A stretch of 64,000 bases of DNA from Culex pipiens pallens (GCF_016801865.2 NC_068939.1:124226187-124290186), one strand, 5' to 3'; positions 24,501 through 35,142 are shown, counted from the first letter of the stretch. Made by a program: numbers and translations. Notes: generated from the sequence alone by a model not told the origin.

Positions 24501-26686
24501 TATTCCGACACCCGAGAGGTGCTCCTTGAGGACGGAGGTCGGGCGGTCTTGGTACCCCTGCAAGACGATCTTAACAGCGGTCTTCTGCACGGGGTCGAAT
24601 GTGTAGAATTTGAAGTTTTTACGCTTCAATTTCTCCCCAACCAGGTCGAAGTTCTTTTGGTCAAACGTGAACACTTGCACTGACGATTTACCTATTTTGA
24701 GGCAGTACACGAGGCCTTCCAGCTGCTCGTCAACATCGTCCGCCAACGTGTGCAAAACGAAAATTGGTGGTGGTCGTCGTTCCTTTGGAGTAATTACTTT
24801 TTTTGGCGAAATCACTTTCTTCCGTGCACAACCATCGTCGTCGTCGTCGTCGGTAGTGCTACCGTCGGTGTTGTTGTTGTTGCTTTCCTCGTCACTCAGT
24901 CTCGCGAACTTGTTACTGGTGGGAATGTTGGCGGATGTTGAAGCGCCATCGGTCGACGGATTGCCGGAAGTAGCTGAACGGAGCTTAATAGGGCTGCGAT
25001 CCTGGACGCGGTAATTAGCGTGAAATAATTTCGGGTCGAATCCTTTGGGCGCACACACTCCCCGGCGCGATGGCGGACGACGCGGCGTTGGGTTGTTTAC
25101 CTTTTTGCACACGGCCGGTAGATGAACTTCGCGGGTTTTTCGAGGCCGCACTCGAACTGCCACGGCCACGGCCGGCCCTTGGCATGCTGGTGGAGCAAAC
25201 TCGCGGCTAATCCCGGTAAATTACGGCGAAAAATTTCGAAAAAACGATTGAGCACTGAGCACTTGACTGCTGCTTGCACTCGTGCGTACACGGAGATGTA
25301 TTTTAAGAATTTAAGAATTTAGAAATTTAAGAATTTGAAGATTTTAGGAATTTTAAAATATTACAATGTAAGATTTTTTTATTGATTTATTTTAATTTTT
25401 GTTGATGATGATAACGATTTTTGAATTTTGAGTTTCGGAATTTTTAAATTTTAGAATTAGATTTTAATGATTTTCAGAATTTTAAAATTTGAGTTTTTAA
25501 TTTTTGGATTTTTACATTCGGAACCTTTGTTTGAGCAGGTAGTCTACAAATATTTCCGCATCAGGTCGAAAGTCAAAATAATGATTTAAGACATCCGGAA
25601 CTGGCAATGTTATTTGAAATCTAACCCCTTTTTCATACATCAACATTGTTTGTTTGAATAACTATTCAACAACTTTTAGCAAAATTTTTAGCAGTTTTTT
25701 ATGCTCCCTGTTTTTTTTTTTTTTTGAAAAATTTTTAAGAAGGGGGGACTTGAAAAAAAATCATTGGCCATATGAGTGCAAAACAACTTCAGCTTTACTC
25801 AAAATGTCTCCCTCTTCCCTTTCCGCCCCACGCCACGCACGCCCCCCGCAGATCAAGCACATGATGGCCTTCATCGAGCAGGAGGCCAACGAGAAGGCGG
25901 AGGAGATCGACGCCAAGGCCGAGGAGGAGTTCAACATCGAGAAGGGCCGCCTGGTGCAGCAGCAGCGCCTCAAGATCATGGAGTACTACGAGAAGAAGGA
26001 GAAGCAGGTCGAGCTGCAGAAGAAGATCCAGTCCTCGAACATGCTGAACCAGGCCCGTTTGAAGGTGGGTTGGTTGCGTTGCGTTGATTAATTCTCGATT
26101 AAAACGATCAATTCTTGCTTCGCAGGTGCTGAAGGTGCGCGAAGATCACGTCGCCAGCGTGCTGGAGGAGTGCCGACGTCGGCTGGGCGAGGTCACCCGC
26201 GATCCGGCCCGCTACAGCGAGGTCCTGCTGGCGCTCATCACCCAGGGCTTGCTGCAGGTAAGAAGACGCTCAGGCTTGCGCGAATACACGGGGAGTTGAT
26301 CTTGATTTGTTGTTGTAGCTCATCGAGGCCAACGTGGTGGTGCGCGGTCGCCAGGCCGATGCCCAGCTCATCCAGAACGTGCTGCCGGCCGCCGTCGAGA
26401 ACTACAAGAAGGCGTCCGGCAAGGACGTCGTCGTCACGCTGGACACGGACCACTATCTGCCCGAGGGTTGCACCGGCGGAGTCGACATGATCACGCAGTC
26501 CGGACGAATTAAGGTAATTGAGAGCGAAGATCGTTGAAAAAGGGAAGAATTTCTTACGAATTTTGATGTTTTGGGCAGATCTCCAACACCCTGGAGTCCC
26601 GACTGGAGCTGATCGCGATGCAGCTGATCCCCGCGATCCGTAACGCCCTGTTCGGTCGCAACATCAACCGCAAGTTCACCGACTAA
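18585..26686 (+). CDS. Vha26: V-type proton ATPase subunit E
   Basis: Subunit E of the V-ATPase V1 sector, part of the peripheral stalk that holds the catalytic head against rotation while ATP hydrolysis pumps protons into endosomes, lysosomes or across gut and Malpighian epithelia. Exons: 18585-18617, 25852-26064, 26126-26257, 26319-26513, 26579-26686; all introns GT-AG and phase 0. The product has 226 residues, the usual length in insects. It opens MALSDADVQKQ, then a charged, heptad-like helical half (residues about 12-100: EKAEEIDAKAEEEFNIEKGR), followed by the globular C-terminal domain with HYLPEGCTGGVDMI and the end RNALFGRNINRKFTD. The start fits the family N-terminus. Coding exons are GC-rich, unlike the surroundings. 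Intron 1 (7.2 kb) holds a SINE-like unit, an 8-bp satellite and an antisense gag. No frame break seen; high certainty. Confidence 0.97.
19508..20182 (+). repeat. Repeat family C, copy B
   Basis: Starts near AATCTACCTTTAGGTGGTTGG and ends AGCCTTTCCTCATTTAGGTG followed by AGGAAGGCAAAA, as in copy A (15703) and reversed copy C (48103). Lies in intron 1 of Vha26. No intact coding region. Confidence 0.75.
20914..20985 (+). repeat. tRNA-like unit (SINE head or tRNA pseudogene)
   Basis: 72 bases with a perfect 7-bp acceptor-like stem (CCGAGCC/GGCTCGG), an A box TAGCCTAATGG and a B box GGTTCAAATCC. The T stem is two pairs short and the anticodon stem has mismatches (loop containing CTCGTAA, Thr-like CGT), so I do not call a functional tRNA. 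The unusual sequence continues downstream to about 21120, which favours a SINE within Vha26 intron 1. Confidence 0.5.
21930..22133 (+). repeat. Interspersed repeat family D, copy 2
   Basis: Same segment as 16797-17045, ending at GGACCCAATT. The 8-bp satellite starts directly at this end; stray 8-mer units (GAATTTAAGAATTGGG) also precede it at about 21895. Confidence 0.65.
22134..23537 (+). repeat. 1.4-kb satellite of an 8-bp unit
   Basis: Tandem GAATTTAA, about 175 units, nearly perfect except for a variant-rich block at about 22912-23150 (units such as GAATTTAT, GAATGTAA, GAATTAAA). It lies in intron 1 of Vha26. Residual units (TTTAAGAATTTAAGAATTTA) reappear at 25299-25345 on the far side of the retrotransposon at 23538-25297, so that element sits inside the array. 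Confidence 0.97.
23538..25297 (-). mobile_element. ORF1-only non-LTR retrotransposon (Jockey-like)
   Basis: About 1.76 kb between satellite remnants, antisense to Vha26. It has a GC-rich 5' part, a gag-like ORF with three zinc knuckles and a 3' end with AATAAA (minus strand, near 23565), but no room for an ORF2 reverse transcriptase. It could be a half-LINE that relied on a partner's enzyme, or an internally deleted copy. No obvious poly(A) tail; the 3' end runs straight into the 8-bp repeat. Confidence 0.75.
23934..25169 (-). pseudogene. Jockey-type gag (ORF1 protein), frameshifted near its end
   Basis: The open frame has 411 codons. Order: basic N-terminus; acidic low-complexity stretch (residues about 85-125, with a run of D); an RRM-like/PRE_C2HC-type region (about 145-280); three cysteine-histidine knuckles, the first CHRCQKFGHGSRNC (about 284-297), then CVKCGESHLSEVC and CANCGGNHTGNC. 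This arrangement is typical of the nucleic-acid-binding ORF1 protein of Jockey-clade elements. The usual C-terminal segment (LFTLPEFFALAGEMM and following, ending IKHIYKG at about 23768) is present but in a different frame; the shift lies near 24055. So the copy is nearly intact but broken, on the strand opposite to Vha26. It has no host function that I can see. Confidence 0.85.
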
Positions 26687-28510
26687 GCAGCTCGTTTTTC
26701 ATCACATACACAGTACAGTTTTTTCCGCAAAATATTTCGTCATTTTTCCTGTTCAAAATTTTTAAACCGCCAGAAATTCAAGTTTATGCTATCGCAAACG
26801 GAAAATGGTACATACACCTACACAGACACACACGCAACTTACAAGCAAAAAACCCCCCATTAATGTTAAAAAAGCGCGCGGTCCTCCGGTGGCCACGGCC
26901 GGGAATCCGGAAAAGGCACGCTCGCGCGTCCAGTCGTCACTACTCAAAACCCCCAAAGCCGTTCTGGCTGTTGAAGCGCGCCGCCCGAAACGCCATCCAC
27001 CATCCGGGGCCGTGCCGTGTGTTTCTTGGCCGGAACTTGGTCACCGTTGGCGCCGTGGCGTTCCCTTATTTCTATTCTAGGTTTGTTATTCTTACTTAGT
27101 TTGTAAGCGCAAATGTTTTTTTTTTAGTTCTCAGATGCATGATTTATTAGGATTAGACAATGGCAAAACGTTAATTATTCAAATATATACAATATTTTTT
27201 TGTTAGAGTCGTAAGGTTAAGGCAACGTTGTTTGGACAAACACTAACCTACTTTCGTAAAAAGCGCGGAATAAAAACATTCCTTCGTTTAATGTTTAAAA
27301 AAACTATTTGGCACCTCGTGTAGAGAGAGAGCACCACACTACTAACCCCCCACAGAAAAAAAATTATCTTGATTTCTTTATTGCACCACACAAGCTAGAC
27401 AAAATTCTCGGTTTGATTAGACTTTCGATCGTCTGTAGTTGTTACCCACGAAAAAAAAAGAGGAAAATTTATTGAATTCAAGTCATTTCGGTAGACGCTG
27501 CTTGAGAAATTCGAAAAAAAAAACCAAGCCGATTCCTTTCGCCACAGCATCTTGCTTTACTTACACCGGATTTCGGTTAAAAAAATCCGCTGAACGTCGA
27601 AGCAATGGCGTTTGGAGTTTGGCTAGGAAAGCGAATTTTCTCTGCACCAAAATAAAAACATCTTGGTGAAGCAGATTCCACAAAAAAACGTGTGTCGTTG
27701 AAACATCTTTGAAAAGTATCGGTGGATGTGTTACAAACAACACCAAAAAGGGTACGAAAAAGCACAAAATCGCGAAAAGAGAAAAAAGTGTGTGGCAAAA
27801 GTTCTCAATCAAACCGACGCGTCCTCGTCGAGGAAGAGTGTTGAAAAATAAAGAAATCAGTATTGCTTCAAACCTTTTGTTTTTCTTTAATTTTTGACTT
27901 TCCGTTCAATCAACACAAGTTTTAATCATGAAATAACTAGACTTAACCGTAAGAATGCTAGTAAAAAAACAAACAAGTATATAAAAGATAATATTATTAA
28001 AATATATAAATAGATATTGTTGTAATCGTAATGAATATAAATAATAGTTAAAGAAACAGATACTTTAATCTAAAACAAAAAAAAAAGATCAATAATACAT
28101 CATAAAAATACAAGCAAAAAAAAAACACCTAAGCTTAACAACATCAAAGCTGCAGTTTGGGAGATGCTTTTCGTGAAATTAGCAACAACAAGAAAAAAGA
28201 TGTCAAAGTAGAATGGACCACCTTAAAAAAAAGAAAATCCGGTAAAGACGCGAATTATACTTTGAATAGTCGAAATCATTGAAATAGACAACCAACAACA
28301 AATCACCTTAGGCGTTAATTGTACAATTTGTGAGCAAACATAAAAAAAACAGGCACACTTACACAACACATGCAAGGGTCACACAAACACACACAATTTC
28401 ATCAAACAGACAAAAAACTACAAAAACAAACTATTTAATGGAGCTATTGTATGTGGAGATTGAAACCAGCTGTGTAAAAGTATATAAACAGGACAAAATC
28501 ATTAAATAAA
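26687..28510 (+). other. Vha26 3' UTR and downstream AT-rich DNA
   Basis: No coding region. AATAAA-type signals at about 27269 and 27847 and again near 28504 could end the Vha26 transcript. The A-rich composition of 27900-28500 resembles a long dipteran 3' UTR. Where the transcript ends cannot be decided from sequence. Confidence 0.4.
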
Positions 28511-29269
28511 ACAAAAAAACACAAAAAAATCAAGTGGTATGGGATGAAGAACCGATCCTGTAGGGCAGAAGAGATTACAGTTTTTTTTTGCGGTTAGAAC
28601 AAACAAAGAAATGCCTTTTATCTGAGTGATAGAAAAAAAACTATCATTTGATGATTCCTGTGCTTGCCAGCAAGAGGAAGAGAATGCTCTCACTCCTTCT
28701 CTTTTCCTCGTTCGCGAACACTCTCCGAAGATTTTTTTGTTTTCTCTGAAAACCGCAATGAGAACGCGAGAAGATTAGGAACCGACCACATATTACAAGA
28801 CATATTACGTCCCGTTAAGCCGCGTTGACAAATTTTGTTTTGTGGAGGCTTTTGTGGCTACGCTCTATCGAGGGGGAATGATTGTGAATGCGGAAATGAG
28901 AGAGAGAGAAAAAGAGAATGTCACAGAGGATTGTGACAACACGAGATAGAGCCCGGTACAGTCTAGTCTCTATTATCAGAAGTTTTGATTATCCGAAGGT
29001 TTTTATGGGAATTCGGATAATCGATTTTTTATTTTCTTATTTTTAACATAAAATTTGATTGGTTGATTGATTGTCTATTAAATTACCAAATGCATTTTCT
29101 CAACATTCATCACCGCCATCTTGGATTTAAACTGTTTAAATCGTCTTAGTTTCAGATTTATACTTAAGCTCGACAATTAAATATAAGACAACAACCTTTT
29201 TTTTGTAATTTGATTATCTGAAGTGAAATAGGCCCTATTTCAATTTTTCTGTACAATGGTAAAAACACG

Positions 29270-29534
29270 ATTAAAACCATTTCTGATCACTTGTTTCATT
29301 TTAAAGCAAAAATATAATTAAATTGACTAGACAACAGCTATGGTCCCCTTGAAACGAGTGGTCAAGTAGGAAGCTTTCTGTCAAGAAGGGCTGCGAACGA
29401 GGCTGCGAATAATTTTTTTTTTAAATTGAATTAAAAATCATTTTTTTCCAAAATCCTTTGTTTCGTGATTGTTTTGAGCAATTTTGGTGCGAGTTTGTTT
29501 GTTTGTTTGTTTGCGGTAGTGTAATAGCTCCTTC
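29270..29534. repeat. Family D fragment plus MITE-B end
   Basis: 29270-29460 matches part of 16797-17045 (CATTTCTGATCACTT, GTCAAGTAGGAAGC). It is followed by a truncated MITE-B terminus, GCGAGTTTGTTTGTTTG ... GTGTAATAGCTCCTTCA, at about 29490-29534. Confidence 0.6.
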
Positions 29535-29664
29535 AGTGTATGAAATTTTTCAGTTTAAGTAGTTTTAAACACTTTTGTGTAATCAGAGTCGAACTGAAAA
29601 AAATATATGAAAAGGTACGAAAACGAACTCAGCAATTTTCAATCACAGTGTGTGCAAAACCCGT

Positions 29665-30533
29665 CCCAGTCACGGAAATTTCTAGCAGAGTTGGTTCTGC
29701 TAGAATCCTGCTAGAATCATTCTAACAGGCCTGCTAGATTTCTGTAAGAATTTTGTGAGAACATTCTGACAGAAGCAAATCTGTCGAAAATGATGTCATT
29801 TTCGCCAAACCACGTTGGGGCGAATGTGGTTACCACCAACCATTTTGTAATTTAACTTGTTCGAGCAAGTTAACTTTTTTGGGAAGTTGCCTCGGAAGAA
29901 GCATAATTTTGGTAAGTATGCACATTGATCAACTGGAGAACAGTAAATTAAAAATATTCCACTTATTATATTTTCAGGAATTTCATCGGGACGAATTCCC
30001 TTGATAAAAGCTCAAAATGTCCCCGAAACGCGGAATCCAGATCGCTGTTCACGGTGGCTGGGGACACAACTCCCCGGAGATGTAATCGACGAAGACACGT
30101 GGAGCATCCCAAGAAACAACCAAGTTCCAAATGTTCCACCACGGAATTTTCATCCCCTCGATAACTCCAAGTCGTTGTGTGCCCACTTCCCCGGAAAGTG
30201 GAGACAACACCTGCAGAAAAAGAGAATAAGCGTCCTGTTCAACTCCACCAGAATACGTGAAAAAATGTCCAAGTAAAATAGTGAAAAGTGTATGCATGTG
30301 ATTCGAATGAATAAACATTTTTGCTAATTTGTTTTATTCGCTAGACAAAATCTAGCAAAAATCCAAAACAAGTCTTTTCACCCAAAAAAAACACCTATCC
30401 GTTCTATTCTAACACAATTCTAGCAGGATTCTAGCAGAAAATTCCTGCCAGCAGGATTGTCACAGAAATCTAGCAGGATAGCCTGTCAGAATAGTTCTAG
30501 CAGCGTTCTAGCAGGATTCTAAGAGAACCGATT
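29665..30533 (+). mobile_element. Inverted-repeat element with spliced-looking cargo (1)
   Basis: Begins CCCAGTCACGG, followed by about 130 bp of CTGCTAGAATCCTGCTAGAA-type repeats; the right side carries the same repeats inverted, up to GCAGGATTCTAAGAGAACCG. Between them lies unique cargo with a donor TTTTG|GTAAGTATG (29912), an acceptor TATTTTCAG (29977; 66-bp intron), an open frame of about 100 codons after it ending TAA at 30276, and AATAAA at about 30310. No start codon is in frame with the upstream exon. Looks like a captured gene fragment or a decayed element gene. Confidence 0.6.
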
Positions 30534-31410
30534 CCCAGTCACGAAAAATTCTGGCTGAGTTTGTTCTGCTAGAATCCTGCTAGAATGATTCTAGCAGGCC
30601 TGCCAGAATTATTTAAGAATTTTGCTGGAATGTTCTGACAGGGCGAAATCTGCTAGAATCCTGTAAGAATTTTGTTAGAACACTCTGACAGAGCAAAATC
30701 GGTCGAAAAATACGTCATTTCCGTTGAACCGCTTTGCCATTTCCACACACCCATCTTGCGAGCGAACGTTTCGCACACGTTTTAATTTGTCTTACGATCG
30801 AAGAAGATGTCATTCCTTCAACCATCCGTAGTTTGGTAAGAATTTTATAAATATTTGTGACTTGACATAATTCAAATTGCCTTACTTAATTCACAGGAAC
30901 TGGATCCAGGCGTATCATCGTAAAAAATCCAGACTTCTTGCGAAAAAACGACGATGCCAGCTCGGTGGCCAAGAACGCAACGCAGCGATGCCAAATCTTC
31001 CGTCCAATAAAATCAACTGGAGTGAAGGAATTGAAGCCAAAACCGTTGGGGGCCGAAATTTACAATCTTCTGTACTGGACAAATGGATAGCATCGCATTG
31101 GTGGAAGGTATCTTCTTTTAGTGGTGCGAATGTGACAAGTTATATTTATTGTAAAATTACAATGTTAATAATTGTGAGAAATAAAGTTGTTTAAATATTG
31201 TTCTTTTCAGCTAGAATACACCTAGCAAACAAAAATGAAATGATTCTTTATGGATATTTTGTACCTTCGCTATTCTAACAAAATTCTAGCAGAATTCTAG
31301 CAGAAAATTCCTGCCAGAAAATTCTAGCATGATTCTTACAGAGTTCTAGCAGAAGACCTGTCAGAATACTTCTAGAAAAATTCTGACAGGATTCTTACAG
31401 AACCGGTTGG
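30534..31410 (+). mobile_element. Inverted-repeat element with spliced-looking cargo (2)
   Basis: Starts CCCAGTCACGAAAAATTCTG directly after the previous unit and has the same CTGCTAGAATCC terminal repeats, inverted at the right. Different cargo: exon from ATG 30807 to 30835, 61-bp GT-AG intron, second exon from 30897, and AATAAA at 31180. The shared ends with unrelated middle parts suggest a family that carries host-like sequence. Confidence 0.6.
30807..31194 (+). CDS. Putative small cargo protein, 108 aa
   Basis: Joining 30807-30835 and 30897-31194 gives an uninterrupted frame starting MSFLQPSVVWNWIQAYHRKK, rich in lysine and arginine. I recognise no domain. Doubt comes from the AATAAA at 31180 lying before this frame's stop; another frame of the second exon (ending TAG at about 31089) would fit that signal better but has no start. 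It sits inside a mobile element, 740 bp upstream of mRpL45, same strand. Could be a captured exon or noise. Confidence 0.3.
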
Positions 31411-31725
31411 TTTCGCCGGCTCCTGCTAGAACCGGTTATTGCATTTGAGCTAGAATTCTTTGAGAATTCTTGCAAAGTTTTGGCAGGATGATGGCACAGT
31501 TCTAGTAAGATTTTTTTCGCTCTGCTAGAATTCTGTAAGATTCCTGTGAGAACGCCGTGACTGGGATTGATTTCGCCGGCTCCTGCTAGAACCGGTTATT
31601 GCATTTGAGCTAGAATTCTCTGAGAGTTCTTGCAAAGATCTGGCAGGATGATGGCAGCGTTCTAGTAAGAATATTTTCGCTCTGTAAGAATTCTGTAAGA
31701 ATCCTTTGAGAACGTCGTGACTGGG
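31411..31725 (+). repeat. Tandem duplicate of the element terminus
   Basis: Two ~165-bp direct copies (from TTTCGCCGGCTCCTGCTAGA to CGTGACTGGG). Each ends in CGTGACTGGG, the inverse of the CCCAGTCACG start at 29665. The last copy ends about 208 bp before the mRpL45 start codon. Confidence 0.8.
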
Positions 31726-31933
31726 GTACGGTGTAATTTTGTGTAATAACACGTACACGCGTGTAATTTTGAAATTTTCAGTACTTGAGTCAAAAGCAGC
31801 CCTGCAAGGCCTGCATGCAAATTCGAGAATCGATTCTCGAACGCGAACCGGTTCACCCGTGGTACCGGTCCAGGGTGACAGTTCGCTGCTGTCACGAGTC
31901 ACAACATAAACATCGGACTCCGTGCTGAAAATC

Positions 31934-33002
31934 ATGGCCTCGATTACGTCCATCAGCCGCATTGCTGTTAAATTTCTGCAGGTAATTCGATAAAAAGTGC
32001 AATTTATAACCATTTCTGATCGCATTCCGTTGCTTACAGCTGCCGCAAACGGGATTCCTAGCGCCATGTCTGCAGAATGTGGCCGCCCAGCAGCAGGTTC
32101 GTCACCGGCGCACCAAACACTGGGACCCCAAGTGGAAGCGATTGCGTAAAGAAAAGTTTGTCAAGATGGAAATTCCCAACCTGAACGAGGACGTCAAGAC
32201 CATGAGCCAGGACGAGATCAAATCGCGCATGAAGGAGCGTGGCCTGTTGCCGCCGAGGCCGTGGCTGGAACGGCCGTTCCACATCAGTTGCACCGGGGGT
32301 GTCTTTGAGCCATACATTCCGCCGGAGGGTGATGGAAAAATGTCCGCGGTTTCCAAGGAGGGGGCCAAGCAAAAGTTCGAACAGCTGGAGAAGAAAACCA
32401 AGTCGATGATGGCCATCCGGAAGATTCGCAGCTACGACGACGATTTCGAGCCGCCGGAGTTTGCCGGTTACGCGCAGGACATTTACATCGACACGCACAA
32501 CACGTTGGCGGCCAAGAACAAGTACAAGCTGCGGGAGATCGTAACCGAGCGGGCTTATCCGGAGTTGATCCACAACGTCAGCGATAAGACGATTCACTGG
32601 AAGTTCCTGAAGTCGCTTGAACCACCGCGGGTTGTCCACGCCCGGTGCACGGACGTCATCTCGAAGGACAACATCTTCGCCCAGGTCACGGTGCGGTTCC
32701 ACAGCCAGCAAATTCTGGCCATTTACGATCGGTTCGGTCGGTTGATGCACGGCTCGGAAACGATCACCAAGGATTGCCTCGAGTACGTCGTGTTTGAGAA
32801 GCACGTTTCAAACGAGTACGGCGTTTGGCGGTTGCACGAAAAGATCATTCCCGACTGGATGCCGCCCAAGTCTCCGGCTTATATCACCTATCGGGTGGAC
32901 GACGAGCCGCCGAAGGCCAAGGAGGCGAAGCCAGAGGAGGCCGGGAAAGAGGTGACGAAGGCGGACGAAGTGCAGGGCGAGAAAGTGGCCACCACGGCGT
33001 AA
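31934..33002 (+). CDS. mRpL45: Mitochondrial large ribosomal subunit protein L45
   Basis: Component of the 39S mitoribosome that lies near the nascent-chain exit and helps anchor the ribosome to the inner membrane. Exons 31934-31981 and 32040-33002 with a 58-bp GT-AG intron, phase 0; 336 residues. The short first exon encodes MASITSISRIAVKFLQ, a basic, serine-rich stretch fit for a mitochondrial import signal, which is why this start is preferred over in-frame points inside exon 2. Then a basic segment (RHRRTKHWDPKWKRLRKEKF), a proline-rich stretch, and from about residue 150 a TIM44-like fold with YGVWRLHEKIIPDWMPPK near its end. The tail (about 305-336) is Lys/Glu-rich. AATAAA follows at 33042. 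Family known; assignment by recognition of the sequence. Intact. Confidence 0.95.
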
Positions 33003-33041
33003 AGTGGGTGTGTAATTGTTTGTCGTTTAGTAGATTGGTTC

Positions 33042-33047
33042 AATAAA
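33042..33047 (+). terminator. mRpL45 poly(A) signal
   Basis: AATAAA 40 bases after the mRpL45 stop codon, followed by a G/T-containing stretch; the likely end of that transcript. Confidence 0.7.
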
Positions 33048-33719
33048 TTGAGAGACCAAGGTAAAGATCTTTGGAAGACTTAAATTAACAATCCGAAAAT
33101 CCTGAGTTTATCTGGAGAACTGAGGACCTGTGTTAATTTTTAAAAGTTTACAGAAGTGTCAATCAAATTGTTCGCTGTACAGCATTGCCTTGGCCTTCTC
33201 TGCGAGATTCCTACTCAAAACCAGGTGTCTTGTTAACTTTTCGCGAAAAAACAAAATTTCCTTCGGATTGAGCATTGTAAATAAATTAGAGGAACTTTTA
33301 ATTTTTATATTTCATCTAAAAAAAAAGGTGCAGGTGGTTATGTTCTACATGACCAATATGACAAAGAACTTTGTACAAAACTCTAAAAAGTAATTCTATT
33401 TTTATTTATATTTTTTAATTCTTTGCCAATTTATTTAATCATTCATATTTAATTCTAATTTAATGTTTCCAATCATTGGCACCTCTGTGGAAATAAATTG
33501 CCAAAAAAAAACGAAAATATTGTCAAAACAAGCATAATTCGGAAATATTTAATTTTCAAGGGAAAACCTTATGGGACCACCCTAACGAATTTCGAAATTT
33601 ATCCAAATATATGTTTTTTTCATGTAATTTTGCCCGCTGAATCTGAATCTGCCTTCAGAATTGACCCAAAGTGTCGAAAAATCGATTTAAAAAAAATTAT
33701 CATTTAAACCCAAAAAAAA

Positions 33720-33905
33720 ATGGCCATTTTCATTACCAGTTTAAAAAACCATGAATTTTGATACCCATATTGCCCCAAGTCGTATGGTTCCGTAAATGTC
33801 CTCCCGGTAGAACCTTCCCTTAGGGTCATGGCCACTCCAGGCAGTGGCCAATATCCTATAAATGTCGTCCCAACCCCATTGCCCCAAATCATTCTGGTTT
33901 TCCGG
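33720..33905 (+). repeat. Repeat family E (three copies)
   Basis: Contains CCATGAATTTTGATACCCAT, ATTGCCCCAAGTCGTATGG and CCTCCCGGTAGAACCTTCCC. Further copies flank the element at 35379-36960: about 35248-35375 on the left and about 36960-37065 on the right. Confidence 0.75.
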
Positions 33906-33917
33906 TGACCGTCCTAA

Positions 33918-34198
33918 GGGAGCGTTCTTTTATTACGTAACGCAGTTAGGGGGGGGAGGGGGTGTCAGTGTTTGTTACGAAATGTTACGAAAATAGGGGG
34001 AGGGGGGGAGTGCTGAAAAATTCTGTTACGTAACGCAAAATTTTCATAGAAGAATTCTTGAAAAATTGCAAAAAGACCTTGCGTTACGCGTTACAGGGGG
34101 GTAGGGGGGGTCGCTCATCTGTTACGATTTGTTACGAAGGGGGGGGGAGGGGGGTCAAAAATCCCAAATTTTGCGTTACGTAATAAAAGAACACTCCC
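33918..34198 (+). mobile_element. MITE-A copy 2 (281 bp)
   Basis: Same termini as 10241-10522 (one base changed at the right end), flanked by TAA (33915-33917, 34199-34201). Same orientation of the G-rich interior. Confidence 0.93.
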
Positions 34199-34597
34199 TA
34201 ACAATCTTCATTAGAACAGAATTCCTCCCAATTTGGTGCACAAACTGTGTCTTTCAATGTGTGCGTGTGTGTGTGTGTGAGCAATAAAATTACCACCGTG
34301 GATCCGTCTTTGACGAAACCTCCGTAGGCACTGAAATTTTCTGAGGCTAAGTGCTAGCTTAAATAGTTCGCATGAAATGTGGCATCATTCTCGCGTGACA
34401 GCCGGGATTTTTCCTGCATTCATTTTTTATTTTCATCTTAACTTTTTAATACTTTAACAAAGTTTTATCAACTTTGTGAGGTAGTCTACTTGCAATTTAA
34501 GACTTCCCCTTTCGTTTGGTGGATAAAGCATGCAGATTGCTTGAATTGGGTGGAAGATAAAAGCGTTTAAACAATTACACAAATCGTTACACTCTCG

Positions 34598-35142
34598 CTC
34601 TGGGTGCAGAATAGTTGTCCGCAAAGTGGCCTCAATTTAGAACTGTCAAAGCGGAACCAATTAACTGTTTGCAAAATGATACCAAGAAATGGCAAGTATT
34701 GTAATCGATCTATAATTTATTTTGTCAGGATTAAAAAAATTACTCCAGCTTTTGAGGTATTCGAAGTCAACAAATCTTAAAATACAAAGATACATAATCT
34801 CGGAACTTCCATTCGGTTGTTCTTCTGGTTCACAAAATTCCACCCACTTCTGACGCAATTTATCGTCACGTGGAAAATAAAAAAAAGCATATTTTGGCTG
34901 CCCATCGTTTAGTCTACGAACAAAAAATGCGCGAAGCACTTAATTTTTCAGCGAAAACTTTAACATCAACAGATTCAAAATGTTTCAGAACAAGTCACTT
35001 CAGCAGCAAAAAATATGTCACGCTTGAGCTTGAACAAAGCCTTCTACTTTGTTTATGTTTACAGTAGTAGTGCACTTGTAGTAGTGAGGAGCAGTTGGGA
35101 GCATTCGAAAATCACGTTACGAATTCTGTCTTTTCAGCACCC
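34598..35142 (-). repeat. THAP-element remnant, copy 1
   Basis: Shares long stretches with 52430-52835 (AACTGTCAAAGCGGAACCAA, ATCGATCTATAATTTATTTT, CATCGTTTAGTCTACGAA, GTCACGCTTGAGCTTGAACA). Copy 1 has about 130 bp (34735-34870) that copy 2 lacks; that part encodes the THAP-like stretch. Confidence 0.7.
34661..34939 (-). pseudogene. Degenerate THAP-like zinc finger domain
   Basis: The 92-codon minus-strand frame has YAFFYFPRDDKLRQKWVEFC, close to the THAP core (FP..., LR..W), and then LCILRFVDFEYLK, which resembles the THAP 'CSLHF' part with the conserved histidine changed to arginine. The first cysteine pair is not visible in frame. THAP domains occur at the N-terminus of P-element-type transposases; the copy is broken and cannot bind zinc normally. 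Confidence 0.5.

Noticed and set aside
26805..27099. ORFs downstream of Vha26
   Set aside because: They lie in the probable 3' UTR, overlap each other in two frames and show no domain.
32058..32804. 248-codon minus-strand ORF
   Set aside because: Exactly antisense to the mRpL45 coding exon, a shadow of its codon bias.
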